Assembly (NCBI RefSeq): GCF_905163445.1 | Contig: NC_053199.1 | Coordinates: forward strand, 11,798,001 to 11,862,000 | Length of the DNA: 64,000 bases | From: Pararge aegeria | Taxonomy: Eukaryota; Arthropoda; Insecta; Lepidoptera; Nymphalidae | Reading direction: 5' to 3' | Shown here: piece by piece, positions 46,200 to 56,828 of the stretch | Position numbering within the stretch: position 1 is the stretch's first letter | Layout of the letters: each line of letters starts with the position of its first letter | Position numbers and translations under genes: made by a program | The notes under the pieces: generated by a model | Seen by the model: only the letters and a program-made list of their open reading frames with translations | Database searches by the model: none | What the model was told of the DNA's origin: nothing

Positions 46200-46850
46200 G
46201 AGGATTTGTAGAAAGCCTGATGAAAGCAAAGTCACGGGCAACGGCTATGCGTTGAAGCGCATTTACGGGATGTTTGCATGGCTTTAGTTTAGGTGAGGTT
46301 ATACAACAAAGCCAACAAGCGAGTGTTGAGTTTAGTTTACTTAATGGGAAGGTATACCCATTTCAGAGGGTGGAGTCCCACATACCCTTCGTCCTCCTCA
46401 AGTAACGAAGGTAAAGCTTTCCCATCAAAAAAAAAACAAGGTAAGGCTTCAGAGTGTGACATGAAAACTACTTTTCCCCCCGGAAAGTATAGTATTGTAT
46501 AAAGGAAACGCGACACGAAAATAGAATATAATTCAACCAATGAGTTATGCACCAGCTTTCTCTAAATACTAATCAACGCCGCGCTCATTAACAATCAATA
46601 ATAGGAATTTTCCACGTTTAGCATACATTGCTAATTTCTAATTCGCAGAGCATTTCTAACTATAAGCATTGGTTGGCTAAAGTAAATATAAAATAGTACG
46701 TCACATCGAATCGAACGATGTAAGCTTTACTAAGTTGCACAATCCTTAGTTATGAATTGTTTACGTAAAGCAACCAAGGCGCGTTTGGAACCCTCGTAGC
46801 TTTAGGTTTAGGTTGGTGAACGAAGTTATCACCATCCCCCTTACAATTAT
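46200..46850. other. Intergenic DNA, nothing recognised
   Basis: Opposed short open frames at 46293-46552 contain a Ser run and a Lys run produced by A/T tracts. No family is recognised. Confidence 0.45.
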
Positions 46851-46861
46851 GTAAACATATA

Positions 46862-47045
46862 TTGACGGCCGATTGGCGCAGTTTGCAGCGACCCTGTTTT
46901 CTGAGTCCAAGGCCGTGGGATCGATTCCCACTACTGGAAAACGTTAGTGTGATGAACATAAATGTTTTTCAGCAACTGAATGATTATAAGTATATTATTT
47001 ATAAAAATATTCATTAGTCATCTAAGTACCCATAATTTTATAACT
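46862..47045 (+). mobile_element. SINE family A, 3' truncated
   Basis: Head 'GGCCGATTGGCGCAGTTTGC', B-box GGGATCGATTCCCAC and the body through 'AGTCATCTAAGTACCCATAA' are present; the TTTA tail is missing. Confidence 0.75.
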
Positions 47046-47204
47046 AGTTAATATTATGTATGTTATGTATATTTATGTATATTTTATATTTATATATTAC
47101 GTATATTTATTTAAATTATCTATGTATTTGTATCAACACATTTTGGTATTTATGTATATATTAAAACGATCTTGGCACTATCCCGTTCTCTTGCTGTAAG
47201 TCCT

Positions 47205-47340
47205 TTCTACAAAGGTTGCCTGTAAGAGATTGCTTGCAGCAGTAAGGCCGCCTTTGCATGTCTACATTGTTTACTGTATAATTCTTACTGTTTCTTTTCC
47301 TGTATGTTATACGTGCAATAAAGTGTTTCTTCTTCCTCTA
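47205..47340 (+). mobile_element. LINE 3' tail, family G
   Basis: 'AAAGGTTGCCTGTAAGAG' is followed by the stem ATTGCT-TGC-AGCAGT (47229-47243, one G-U pair), AAGGCCGCC and CAATAAAGTG. Confidence 0.7.
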
Positions 47341-47433
47341 GTTAAACTATGCTTCAATTACAATATACTTTAGTTTTAAGTTTACGAAATGTAGTTATTG
47401 CCATTATCTCACTTCGTCGATTCGTACATTACA

Positions 47434-47466
47434 CACTTTTGGCATTACAGTGTAATGCCAAAAGTG
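47434..47466. repeat. 16-bp perfect palindrome, 1-nt centre
   Basis: CACTTTTGGCATTACA (47434-47449) and TGTAATGCCAAAAGTG (47451-47466) are exact reverse complements around a single G. The right arm runs into the retroelement end listed next. Confidence 0.9.
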
Positions 47467-47513
47467 CCATCTATGTGCCTGTTTGAATAAAGGAATATTT
47501 GACTTTGACTTTT
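47460..47513 (+). mobile_element. Short retroelement end (GACTTTGACT tail)
   Basis: 'AAAGTGCCATCTATGTGCCT', GTTTGAATAAAGGAAT and TTTGACTTTGACTTTT match the inverse of 10022-10092. Confidence 0.55.
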
Positions 47514-47639
47514 GAAAATATCTCGTTCTCCTTCGTATGCATCAATCTACCAATTTTAACGATGACAACCAAATGTTATAAGCTAACGATATATAAACGA
47601 ATAGTGTTTTATTACACTACAAGTTAGCCATTGACAGAC

Positions 47640-47820
47640 TTCTCATCGGTGGTTCATGATGATGAGCAGTCACGATGGTTGCTGGATGTTAAGTGTATGG
47701 CAGATATATTAAACCCGTACGTCTAATCTATATATACGCAACATCGTACCGGAACGCTACATCGCTTGGCGGCATATCTTTGTCAGTAGAGTGGTAACCG
47801 CTATTGCCAAAGCTTCCTCA
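47640..47820 (-). mobile_element. SINE family C-related copy
   Basis: 'TATGGCAGATATATTAAACC', CGCAACATCGTACCGGAACG and CTTTGTCAGTAGAGTGGTAA match the copies at 19560 and 48020. It ends in the hairpin at 47824-47870. Confidence 0.55.
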
Positions 47821-47823
47821 CCA

Positions 47824-47870
47824 CCGGAAAAAAATCGTAACAGATGGTTTCTGTTACGATTTTTTTCCGG
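47824..47870. repeat. Perfect 21-bp inverted repeat, 5-nt loop
   Basis: Left arm 47824-47844 and right arm 47850-47870 are exact reverse complements, with loop TGGTT. The arms include a run of seven A (or T). It sits at the edge of a SINE-like copy. Confidence 0.9.
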
Positions 47871-48019
47871 CTCTTTTAATTTCGTATTTATTTACCTATG
47901 CGCTGGATCGACATATTATGAATAACATTTCAGTCCCACCCTAACCCCAACGGTATACGGGTAAATATGAATTTCTCCTTGCACCCACTGGTGAAGCCGG
48001 TGGGTGCACGGGTAGCTAC

Positions 48020-48200
48020 ACTCCATTTTAACGCAGCATCGTACCGGAACCCTAAACCGCTTCGCGGCATATCTTTGTCGATGGGGTGGTAACTAGCCAC
48101 AGCCAAAAGCAATTCAGAATTTGTTAATTCCCAAATTGCCCAAGGCATGGCAGATATAGAACCCAGAATCTCCTTTATAAAACCATAGCGCACACCACTA
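48020..48200 (-). mobile_element. SINE family C-related copy
   Basis: 'CGCAGCATCGTACCGGAACC', CGGCATATCTTTGTCGATGG, 'TTGCCCAAGGCATGGCAGAT' and GAACCCAGAATCTCC (degraded B-box in complement) are visible. The 87-residue open frame on the minus strand is accidental. Confidence 0.5.
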
Positions 48201-48219
48201 CGCCCGGGAGGTCGTCAAA

Positions 48220-49190
48220 GTCTTGCTATTATTTGATCACGTGGAGCAACAACGTGTAGCGAAGACTATTGATTGGTTAGACGCACATGTTCAACACATC
48301 TGTATTTATACGTTACGTAACATCAAATAGGTATTTATCGATTCCGACAACTACTTCGTTGCTCTAGTAAGGACTTTTGAAGGTTAAAATTAAATACAAA
48401 GAAAAAAAAAGATTGTTACATCGATTAATATAGTTTAGAGATTTCTGCAAAGCAAAATAAGCACCGTCCAACACATGCAGAGTTCTTTCTTCAAAAAAAA
48501 AAAAAAAAGCAAAAGAGGTTTGTTATGATACGCATTACAATTTTTATTGGGGTCCTCAGATATGGCCCATAAATCCTACCAACGACGCAAGCTATGATTT
48601 AAAAATGTTACGAGGGTCCCATTCATGGAACACGTGAATTGAATCATTTCATAAGTAGAGTCACTTGGTGTGGTAAACAAGAATGAACGCTCGCGCAATA
48701 ATATACATAGTATGATGAAGTAACAAAGACTAATATTTTTCGGGCACCTTTTATGTTCAACATAAGTACACCCTTTCATAAGACCCTTTGAAGTAAACCG
48801 GATCGAATATTAAAAAGGGTAAGACAAGTAAAACGTTCACCAAGTGCTCATATTGACTTCTTTGGTTGTAAGAAATATCTCTAAAATGTAAGTGATAAAA
48901 CGAGAAATATTTAACATGGTCACAAACATGGTCATCATCAAAATTAAGTTAACTACTTTTCAGCAAATGCAAATCAAAATAAGCTTTATTACATTAAAGA
49001 ATATTTTATAATAAACTTTTTTAGTACCGATAAGTGAACAATTAATTTAAACTACCATCGGGGAGGCTTCGTACATGGCTGACACGGTTTTTCAGATTTT
49101 TTTTTTAATTTATTGTCAACTCGTTTGGGGAGGAATGGTGTGGTTCGTATTGTGCATGTTGTAGTGTGGGTGTCGTTCTTATAGTAATTG
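48220..49190. other. Intergenic DNA, nothing recognised
   Basis: It includes an A-tract near 48494-48508 and a possible faint retroelement remnant near 48960-49060. No gene is seen. Confidence 0.45.
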
Positions 49191-49201
49191 GCTCTTTGTA
49201 T

Positions 49202-49468
49202 AATAAATAAATAAATATACTACGACAATACACACATCGCCATCTAGTCCCGAAGTAAGCGTAGCTTGTGTTATGGGTACTTAGATAACTGATGAATATT
49301 TTTTATGAATAATATACATAAATACTCATAAAATATAGATAAACCAGACACCCAGCCACTGAAAAACAATCATGTTCATCACACAAATATTGTCCAGTTG
49401 TGGGAATGGAACCCACGGCCTTGGACTCAGAAAGCTAGGTCGCTACCCACTGCGCCAATCGGCCGACA
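49202..49468 (-). mobile_element. SINE family A, near full length
   Basis: Head 'GGCCGATTGGCGCAGTGGGT', B-box in the form GGGTTCCATTCCCACAACTG, a complete body and the ATTTATTTATTTATT tail are present. Confidence 0.85.
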
Positions 49469-49735
49469 AGTAAGTAGTTTGTATGGGTGAGTTCTTCTAA
49501 AATATTATAAAAGTTTAAGATTTACAATACAATATTTTTAAGAACTTGCATATATAGACGGCAAGCTGCTGTGGGAATGACGCTGATACTGCGGTATGTG
49601 CAGAATAGACAGCACCAGGACTGGTGGGCGAGTTTGCGGTAGATTTGGGGAAATATTTTGTTAGTCAGTCATTTTCTCCTGATATTTTATATTTTAGGCT
49701 TCCCTAACTTTTATTAAACATATATACACCTGACA

Positions 49736-49930
49736 TTGGCTAATCTGTGTAAAGCCATGAGACAAAAAAGGTCCCTGGTTCGATTCCCGGCAATTCAAAA
49801 AAATAAATTCCCAATGTGCCCATTGGGAATTTATAATTTCTGATGTCGCGTAGAAACCGATTAAGGTATGACTACCATACTCCCTAACAGTTTGGCCCGC
49901 TTACAACTTAAGACTGCATCATCACTAACC
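49736..49930 (+). mobile_element. SINE family C copy with inner hairpin
   Basis: The B-box 'CCTGGTTCGATTCCCGGCAA' is followed by a 13-bp inverted repeat (49804-49816 with 49821-49833, loop TGCC), then ATAATTTCTGATGTCGCGTA and 'ACTTAAGACTGCATCATCAC' at the 3' end. The hairpin region is partly a family trait, since 'TTCCCAAATTGCCC' also appears near 48128. Confidence 0.6.
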
Positions 49931-50030
49931 AAAATAGCTTCTGAATCTGAATGTAGCTTCTTCCTGTGCTGGTAGCATGGGTTAACTTTTAGGTTAGTTT
50001 AACTAACATAATTTACTAGTAATCATTGTC

Positions 50031-50150
50031 ATAAGCTGCATCTTTCCACTGCTGGGCACAGGTCACCCCTCCTTTATGAGAGGGTTCTAGAGTATAGACC
50101 CATCACTCTGCTCTAATGTGGGTTGGTGGGCTTTAACACATGTTTTTCAC
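50031..50150 (-). mobile_element. SINE/LINE tail fragment
   Basis: 'CATCTTTCCACTGCTGGGCA' then CAGGTCACC, GAGAGGGTTCTAGAG and 'ATGTGGGTTGGTGGGCTTTA' are a complement of the GAT-ended tail group. Confidence 0.5.
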
Positions 50151-50199
50151 ATGATATTGGAATATAACAGGTATTTTTAAAAGGAAAACCCTTTATTTT

Positions 50200-50290
50200 A
50201 TAGGGCAATTCAACAATAACAATAACAATTTCTGGCCCTACCCGGGATTCGAATCCAGGGTCTCGTCCAGCGGTACGATAAGCAACTCAA
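50200..50290 (-). mobile_element. tRNA-derived SINE head fragment
   Basis: On the minus strand 'CCTGGATTCGAATCCCGGGT' is a B-box-like T-arm, with TACCGCTGGACGAG before it and (TTGTTA)n after it. It cannot fold as a complete tRNA, so it is not called a tRNA gene. Confidence 0.45.
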
Positions 50291-50734
50291 AAAAACCAGT
50301 ACCTGATGCTTTTATTTGTAACAAACGCAATATATGTAATTTGCAATAGAAAATTAACGATCGCAACACTTTCCAGCGCCATCTGTGTATAATGGAAGTC
50401 ATTACAAAAAAAAAACAATAAAATTAAATAGGAAGAATGCACGGAATTTCTTTGAATTAAAAACTATTTTTTTGTCAATTTTTGATCTTTTAATGTGAAA
50501 CGTCTGTTCATTTATATGTCAGATACCAGTTTGGCTCACTCTGCACCAATTATGACAAAATTTAACACTGAATCAGATCACATCCTGCAGCCAAGCAAAA
50601 GATTCCTGTGGGATTTAACTCATTTGTTTTGGTATTGGGCCTATGTAGGGCTCAACAGCTAAGCCAATCTTGACAAAATTTGGCACAAAGATATCTTGAA
50701 AGGTATGTTTTGCAGCCTGGAAATCATCCTGAGC

Positions 50735-50830
50735 CTATTAACGTCCCACTGCTTGGCACAGAACTCATTTCTCATGGGAGAATGGGACTTCATTGGCCCA
50801 CCATTTCACTACTAGGCTGACTAACAGAGG
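50735..50830 (-). mobile_element. SINE/LINE tail fragment
   Basis: 'AACGTCCCACTGCTTGGCAC' then AGAACTC and 'GGGAGAATGGGACTTCATTG' resemble the tail fragment at 50031. Confidence 0.45.
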
Positions 50831-50999
50831 CTTTGTTTCTTATAACAGAGGAAGCAATGCGGCTTGGCTAGCATTGTTGTTTATAATCACACATTAAGTG
50901 ATAATAACTAGGATCTACTGTCCTTAGAGTGTACTGAGTTTTTGACCATAATGTATTGTAAGCATACTATGCTTTACAAGCTACATAAAACAGTAGTAG

Positions 51000-51036
51000 T
51001 AGGCTGTGCTTTTGTTCTTACATGAAGTGCACATAC
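51000..51036 (-). mobile_element. CAGTGGCG-type MITE fragment
   Basis: TAGGCTGTGCTTTTGTTCTT then ACATGAAGTGCAC is the complement of the MITE's GTGCACTTCAT..GCACTGCCTA block. Confidence 0.4.
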
Positions 51037-51942
51037 TGAGGGATAATTTTATATTCCAAGAAATTAAAGAATTCCTACAGGATTTTCAAAAACATCTGTT
51101 TCACAAAAAATTGTATTTTTGAAATCTACAGTCCTCACCCTGCATGTGATACTGTCTAATTGAAGCGAAAAATTATACATTTGAAAAAGCTATTTATGTA
51201 TGCTCACCATTTAGTTCAAATAACATGTGGTTTTCGAAGACACGAAAAAAAAATTGTCTAGAGGGTAGACTTCAAGCCCTTACTAGTTCCCACCCTACCA
51301 ACTAATCTCTTCATACCTTGTTTGTTTCCTAAGTTTGTCAACCTTCGGAAACAAAAGCATTGTTACAATAATGCTCTTAATTTCAATCGTTAGGTTCTTA
51401 AGCCTAAAGTGATTGATACACTTTTGAATATACATGGTGTTAAGTTTGGCAACTTTGTTTGGAAAACAAAAGTATTGTTGAGGTTGCCTGCAGAGTGACT
51501 TCCTAGCTTTCTTTATGATTCCGTTTTTCATGTGTATATCCTTAACATTATGTTGAGTAAAAATAACAAGTAATAATCATAACACCTAGATTGTTATATT
51601 AGGGGGCGTTCATAAAATATCAGGCAATTTTTTATGTGATTGAAACAAAAAAAAAATATATTATTTTGGTACATTTAATCTAGATTGTACATTAATTCAT
51701 ACTTCAACGTTATACATCTACTAACTGTCAAACCACCACATTTGTTTTATACCATTTATTTTTTCTTTTTACAATAACAATCCAACATGTTTACGTAAGA
51801 AAACCACATTAAAAAAAATCTCACGTGAGATTGGATTGGGGAGGGGTTGAATAGAATCTTACGACATCTCACCAGGGAGGGAGGGAGGGACAGAACATTA
51901 AATAAAAAAACACCTTACGTAATTTATGGACGCCCCGTAAAA

Positions 51943-53242
51943 CTACCATAGGAGGTCAAAAGCACTTACCTTAGTTCTCTGCCTTGCTGGTCCTTTCTTT
52001 GCATTGGAGTCATTGCTGGATTCATCACATTTAGTCTTTTTTACACTAGCATTAGCCTTCGATGCACAAGGTTTCTCCTTGCATTTCGCATTCTCTTTAG
52101 CCATACAAAGTTCTTCATCGCTATCGCTCTTGATGGAATTCCTAGCTGTCTTTACTGTAGTCTTCTGTGGAGAACATTTTGCTGGCAAATTCTTCTTCAC
52201 AGTCTTCAATGGTAGATCGTCTTCGCTTGAAGAATCTGAAGAACATTTGCTGCATGACTCTGAACTTGAACTACTCTCGGAGACCTTCTTTTTTACATCT
52301 TTGGGCGTCTTCAAAGTTCCTTCGATGGTTTTCTTCTTTACTGATGGTTTGGCAGGCTTGGTAGGCGTCACCTTACGCGGAATCGCGGCTATTTTAAGTT
52401 TTAAGCCAGTATCACAGGAGGTGACTGAGAAATGTGGTTTCCGTGCGCTGCTCTGTTTACTCCCTGAACATTCCCAATCACTTCCCGAGGTATCACTCGA
52501 GCTGCTATTCTGTAAAAATGTAACAAAGATACTGTTAGTTAGTATTATAACACTTTATTCAACTGTTAAAATTGGTATGCTTCTCTCTGGAACTAAGTAC
52601 CAGTTGTACTTGAAAAATCTCTACTCCATTTTAAAGCCTAATTCTTCACGCAGATTAAAATTTGCATTGGAATTACTAATCACTATTTTTTTGAAACTCA
52701 CCTCTTGGGTAATAATTGAGATTTTCTATCTCTATATAAATTTTATGTTTTCATAAATGATAACAAGCAACTAGAAACTATGTAACTAGCTAACTAATAT
52801 AATATATAGATGACAAGCAGGGTGAATAAAGCGCCAGCTGCTAAAATTAAAAGACTGAAATGCTTGGCAGTGAACTATTCAGGGCCAATGCATAAAACAT
52901 AACTAACTAGTTTCTACAACTGATGTAATTCAGGACCATGTTGAGTGCTAAATTTTATTTCAATCTTTTATGCCATTATGCATGATTATGTAAGAATCTA
53001 TTAAACACATTCATAGACTGTCATTTTTATAAAATAAACTAGCCCCAGGTTCTTCTGCTTGAAAAATACATCATAGTGTGAATGAATGGTATTTCTGTTT
53101 ATCTAGCAAAATAGATAATTATATTGATTAAACACTCTACCTGAATAAATTTAAGTAATCCAATTGACATACTAACCTCAGAATCACTGTTGGAATCAGA
53201 ATCACCACTGGAATCTTGAGTTTTTGGCACCTCAGTGCCCAT
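51943..53242 (-). CDS. Ser/Lys-rich low-complexity protein (probably nuclear), unidentified
   Basis: Two coding exons join in frame on the minus strand. Exon A, 53242-53177, starts MGTEVPKTQDSSGDSDSNSD and ends at donor GAG|GTTAGT. Exon B, 52509-51970, follows acceptor TTTTTACAG and carries 180 codons. Exon B has an acidic/Ser start, then TGLKLKIAAIPRK, then Lys-rich stretches alternating with phosphorylatable Ser/Asp/Glu clusters such as SESSSSSES and SSDSSSEDD, and ends in RQRTK. A strong donor (AAG|GTAAGT, 51970/51969) follows. Without splicing the frame ends eight codons later at 51943-51945, giving 210 residues; with splicing the rest lies at lower coordinates and was not found. The composition resembles NOLC1-like or chromatin-associated disordered proteins, but no family is proven. 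The long plus-strand frame over exon B is its antisense shadow. Confidence 0.6.
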
Positions 53243-53500
53243 TTCTGAAACAAACTAAATATTAGCTTAATCTTGCAACTCCAATGCGGGAACTTCAAAA
53301 TGGGGTTAAAAGAAACAAAAATTGTGAGTAAAAATACATAATATCAAATAATTATGTAACAGATATTATTCAATTTGTATGTAGCCATCTTTATCATATT
53401 CAGATATAGTTAATTCTGTAGCTGTGCTTTAGAATTTTCTAGGACAATATGCAGCCTATCAGTTAATTCAGGATATTAGCTATCTTCATATCAAATTCAA

Positions 53501-53813
53501 GTGGTGATAGCCAAGCAGTTAAGATGCTGCGTCACTTTCAGAGGGCATTATCCTTAAAACCTGGACTCATGTCATGCACCTGTAACTTTAATTGTTATGT
53601 ACACTAAGAGCAATTAAATAATGCTTTAAATGTGAAGAAAAACATTATGAGGAAACCTCAATGCCTGAGAGTACTCCATAATGTTCTCAAAGGCATGTGA
53701 AGTCCACCAATTTGTACATAGTCTGCTTGATGGACTACAGCCTAAACCCTTCTTATTGCAGAAGGAGACTTGTGCCCTTTAGAGGGCCGGTAATTAGTGG
53801 ATATGATGATATC
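53501..53813 (+). mobile_element. SINE family B, full length
   Basis: The tRNA-like head 'GTGGTGATAGCCAAGCAGTT' is followed by AAGATGCTGCGTCAC, a degraded B-box, 'ATTATGAGGAAACCTCAATG', CTGAGAGTACTCCATAATGTT and CACCAATTTGTACAT. 'GATGGACTACAGCCTAAACC' and 'GGGCCGGTAATTAGTGGATA' then TGATGATA form the 3' end. It lies antisense in the inferred first intron of the minus-strand gene. Confidence 0.75.
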
Positions 53814-53819
53814 AAATAT

Positions 53820-54480
53820 AAGCCACATTGGTTCAGTCTCTATGGCATGAAGGAGTGAAAACTATCCAAAAATACAAACTTTCACATATATAATATTTAA
53901 TCAGGGCAGTACAAAATTATTTATGTCTAAAGACAGTCTCTTTTCACAATACATAAATTTAAAAGTTCTATTCAAGTGCTTCTAGCTTAATTCTACTTTT
54001 AACTTATTATAAAAGTAATTGTTACTTTAATTTCTGGTGAAATCAGAAAAAGAGAGATTCTAAATTTATTAAATCGATTTTTTTCCCCTTCTCTCATTTG
54101 TATCTCGATCACTCTGGACTATAATATTATACAGTACCACTGAGTTTTAATTAATGTATTTTACTGTAAAATATTGACTTACATCATAACTCGAAAATAT
54201 TTTTTTAAAAAATAAATTGCCTGAAATAGACCCTAATAGTTTTTAAAAAAAATACCCACAAATCACATAAAATAATGTTTTGATAGAAAGCAAGCCACTT
54301 GTAATGAATTCAAGAGAAAATAGTCTTGTATTTTGTTCTATAGTAACGACTTGTCACCCAATTTGTTAACTATGGATCTCTTTTTTCGTCTCCTACCCCA
54401 ATTCGTATAGGTAAGAGGCAAAATGGATTTTGTTCTCGCTATGTTGCTGAATTAAAATCTAATGACGCTAGATGATTATG
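53820..54480. other. Intron/intergenic, nothing recognised
   Basis: I see no further exon or element here. Confidence 0.4.
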
Positions 54481-54719
54481 GTACTTACTTCAAGGTTGGT
54501 CAAGATATTCCAAAATACGAAACTACAAAACTCTTCATTTCACTCAAGGAAGATACGTAAACATTGTAGAATCTGAAATGAATGATACATCATCACAATT
54601 TCGGAACTAATAGCAAGATAGCTGCACAGTTTCCAGAGAATAGTATCGTATCGTTTTCTCTCCAACTCCAAAACTAATTTGTCGGAATGACAGATCTGAC
54701 GACACTCGTTGGACCAGTT

Positions 54720-55960
54720 TTACTGTTTTACTTCACCGTATAATTAAAAACTTGGACGTACATTGCATTAAACGCAATCAATTTCAACGATACATTTATT
54801 ATCATACTTTGATTTGACGCAATAGAATAGAATATATCGGCTTTAACGGTTTTTACGACGTTGGCGCCAAATAAATGCATACGTTTACATTAATCTTAGA
54901 ATATTAACTAATATACATGGATAGGAGAAAAGCTTCATTGTATTGGAATAAATATAAACACTAACCACTATGTAACTATCGCAAAAATTTGAGAAATTAG
55001 GATTATTTCAACAAAGCACTTCTTCACATTGCTTGGCCACCATGTTTACAAATCTTTCGCTTAAAAATGTAGGTAAATTCAAAAGGGAGAAAGCTAGTGA
55101 ATTATATAGCTTATTTCTTCTTACTTACGCAAGCCGCCCATGCAAGAAAGAGACTGAAATCATAATAATGGGGTTCAAATTGCGGCGCACCGCGCAAAAT
55201 GGCGTCGAATATTATATATTCTATAGTTAGAACTAGCAAAGAGTTGATATCAGACTTTTTTTAAAGAAAATTTTGTATAAAAAATTATAAAGCTCATAAA
55301 ATTAGAAATGAATAATTTTTCGGCGGTGAAATATTCTCATTTGTGTATTTCTTTACAAATGACTCCCACCAACATGATTATCGAAGGTACTGATTGTATA
55401 TGTCCTCATTGGCGATCCATGCAAATTTGTATGATTTTGTTGAATTTAGCTTAGCTCATATTTTGAGAATGTCCTCCTGATGAACATGCTCTTTACAACG
55501 AATCTTGTGCATATTAAATACACTGGATACAAATGAAATATAGTTGCTAATGATTTTTAACCAGTCGTCTTACAAATTTTAGCATAAAAATTTTTCGTTG
55601 GGATTTTAAAAGGGATTTCCTAGGGATATATTTCTTTCATCTCTTCATTCTTTGTCCTTTGACTAAAACACAGTTAACATAGCTAGTTAACTGTGTTTTT
55701 AGGCAACAAAAAAAAAATTCAACAATTATTCTCTGATTTACTTTTTTACCTACGGCTAGAACCTAGAACTAGGAGCTAAAAGCTACCGATTAAATCCATG
55801 AGATTAAAAAAAAAAAAGTGTCGTTAGGTGTTGCCAGAAGAAATTATGTCTGGTTACTCATACTCAAAAAAATGAATGAAGTGGTAGAGTTTACTTTCAA
55901 TCTTTCATACTCTGTGGTGTGATTTAAAACTGATATCATTGGCTATTAGCATAGCTATTA
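54720..55960. other. Intergenic region between divergent genes
   Basis: A plus-strand ATG in strong context (GCCACCATG, 55040) opens a 63-residue frame that ends at 55230. I recognise no motif. CAAAATGGCG near 55196 is also start-like. The stretch could hold an upstream promoter but is not called a gene. A 14-bp inverted repeat with 7-nt loop lies at 55665-55699. Confidence 0.35.
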
Positions 55961-55969
55961 GGTACTCAC

Positions 55970-56405
55970 TATGGAGGGTAGAGGTAAGGAGGATCATCTG
56001 TGTATATGAAAAAGTGTCGTCAAAATTATGGAGTGTCAAAATGTATTAAATTAGGATGGCGCCACATTTGCATCAAGGTAACTCTTAAAAGAAGCGCCAA
56101 ACCAAATATTGTTAGAGTAGGCTTGAAAAATAAACAAGGAAGTAAGGTTATATTTACCACAATATTTTGTACAACGTAAGTTGTTGAAATTCTTAATAAT
56201 TAACTACTTTAGTCGATAATGACATTAAATTTTTTAACTCGGCATACTTCAATAATTCATCTACGATTGCTACATTCATACCATACCCTGTGCATCCACC
56301 AGCGCCATTGTGGAGGATTTTTGAACTGTTATTTAGCGCAACAACTGGACACTTTTTCAACTTTTCTCCCATATAAGATGACTCTCCTTACCTCTACCCT
56401 CCATA
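55970..56405. mobile_element. 436-bp MITE with 28/30-bp TIRs and 8-bp target duplication
   Basis: The ends are inverted copies starting TATGGAGGGTAGAGGTAAGG, with 28 of 30 bases matching (right end 56376-56405). Both flanks read GTACTCAC exactly (55962-55969 and 56406-56413). A second, looser inverted pair lies inside (ATGGCGCCACATTTGCAT near 56055 against GTGCATCCACCAGCGCCAT near 56290). No transposase frame exists, so it is non-autonomous. An 8-bp duplication fits hAT, P or Merlin superfamilies; the TATGG terminus does not decide among them. The exact target duplication suggests a fairly recent insertion, between the minus-strand gene and DTWD2. Confidence 0.88.
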
Positions 56406-56793
56406 GTACTCACAACGAAATCCTCATCTCAGCTGTGTTCATGTCTTATAATTAATTTGCATTTATTTGCAGTGTTCTATTAGCGTGTTTCTTATTTCTT
56501 AAATTAATTAAACCTAAAACGTTGTGATACTAAAAAATCTGATTTTGAGGATGTTTTAAAAAAATAATAAGATTTATGTTTATCAAGAGAAGACAATGTG
56601 TTATGTCGAAAAGTAACCCATGTGATGTGATTTCCTTCGAATTATGTTTTTATTGGAGAAGGTACAAGTACTGTTACTCTGATAGAATGCAAAATCTGAA
56701 TCAAATACCAAATATAGTGCCTATAATTGTGAGTTTGTAATGTAGCAACTAAAGAATACATACAGGAAAACAGTTGTTTAATTGTTGGAAACT

Positions 56794-56826
56794 ATGTTTG
56801 AAACTCATGTGACGAATATTTCTTAA
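56794..56826 (+). other. Possible upstream ORF of DTWD2
   Basis: An ATG with A at -3 opens ten codons (MFETHVTNIS) and stops at 56824-56826, two bases before the DTWD2 start codon, in another frame. If the transcript starts upstream of 56794, ribosomes would need reinitiation or leaky scanning to reach the main frame. The transcription start is not known. Confidence 0.35.
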
Positions 56827-56828
56827 TT

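Larger units (their letters stand above)
53243..54660 (-). other. 5' leader of the Ser/Lys-rich gene (inferred)
   Basis: The acceptor TTTGTTTCAG (ending at 53245) lies two bases before the ATG. The best upstream non-coding exon ends at 54489 with donor GAA|GTAAGT (54488-54483). Its start is not fixed; CpG-containing sequence around 54650-54710 is a plausible promoter. The inferred intron holds a full SINE B. Confidence 0.4.

Noticed and set aside
49736..50290. tRNA genes suggested by T-arm-like words (GGTTCGATTCCCGG, GGATTCGAATCCCGGG)
   Set aside because: No complete cloverleaf can be drawn. The words sit at the heads of SINE copies with retroelement bodies.
52004..52756. Longest open frame in the window (250 codons, plus strand)
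   Set aside because: It is antisense to the Ser/Lys-rich exon on the minus strand. The minus reading has proper splice sites, a start exon in frame and a coherent low-complexity protein, while the plus reading has a Leu/Ser/Phe-rich mix typical of an antisense shadow.
55033..55230. Gene starting at the GCCACCATG context at 55040
   Set aside because: The context is good but the frame is short, shows no domain, and has no supporting downstream exon. Kept only as a note in the intergenic entry.
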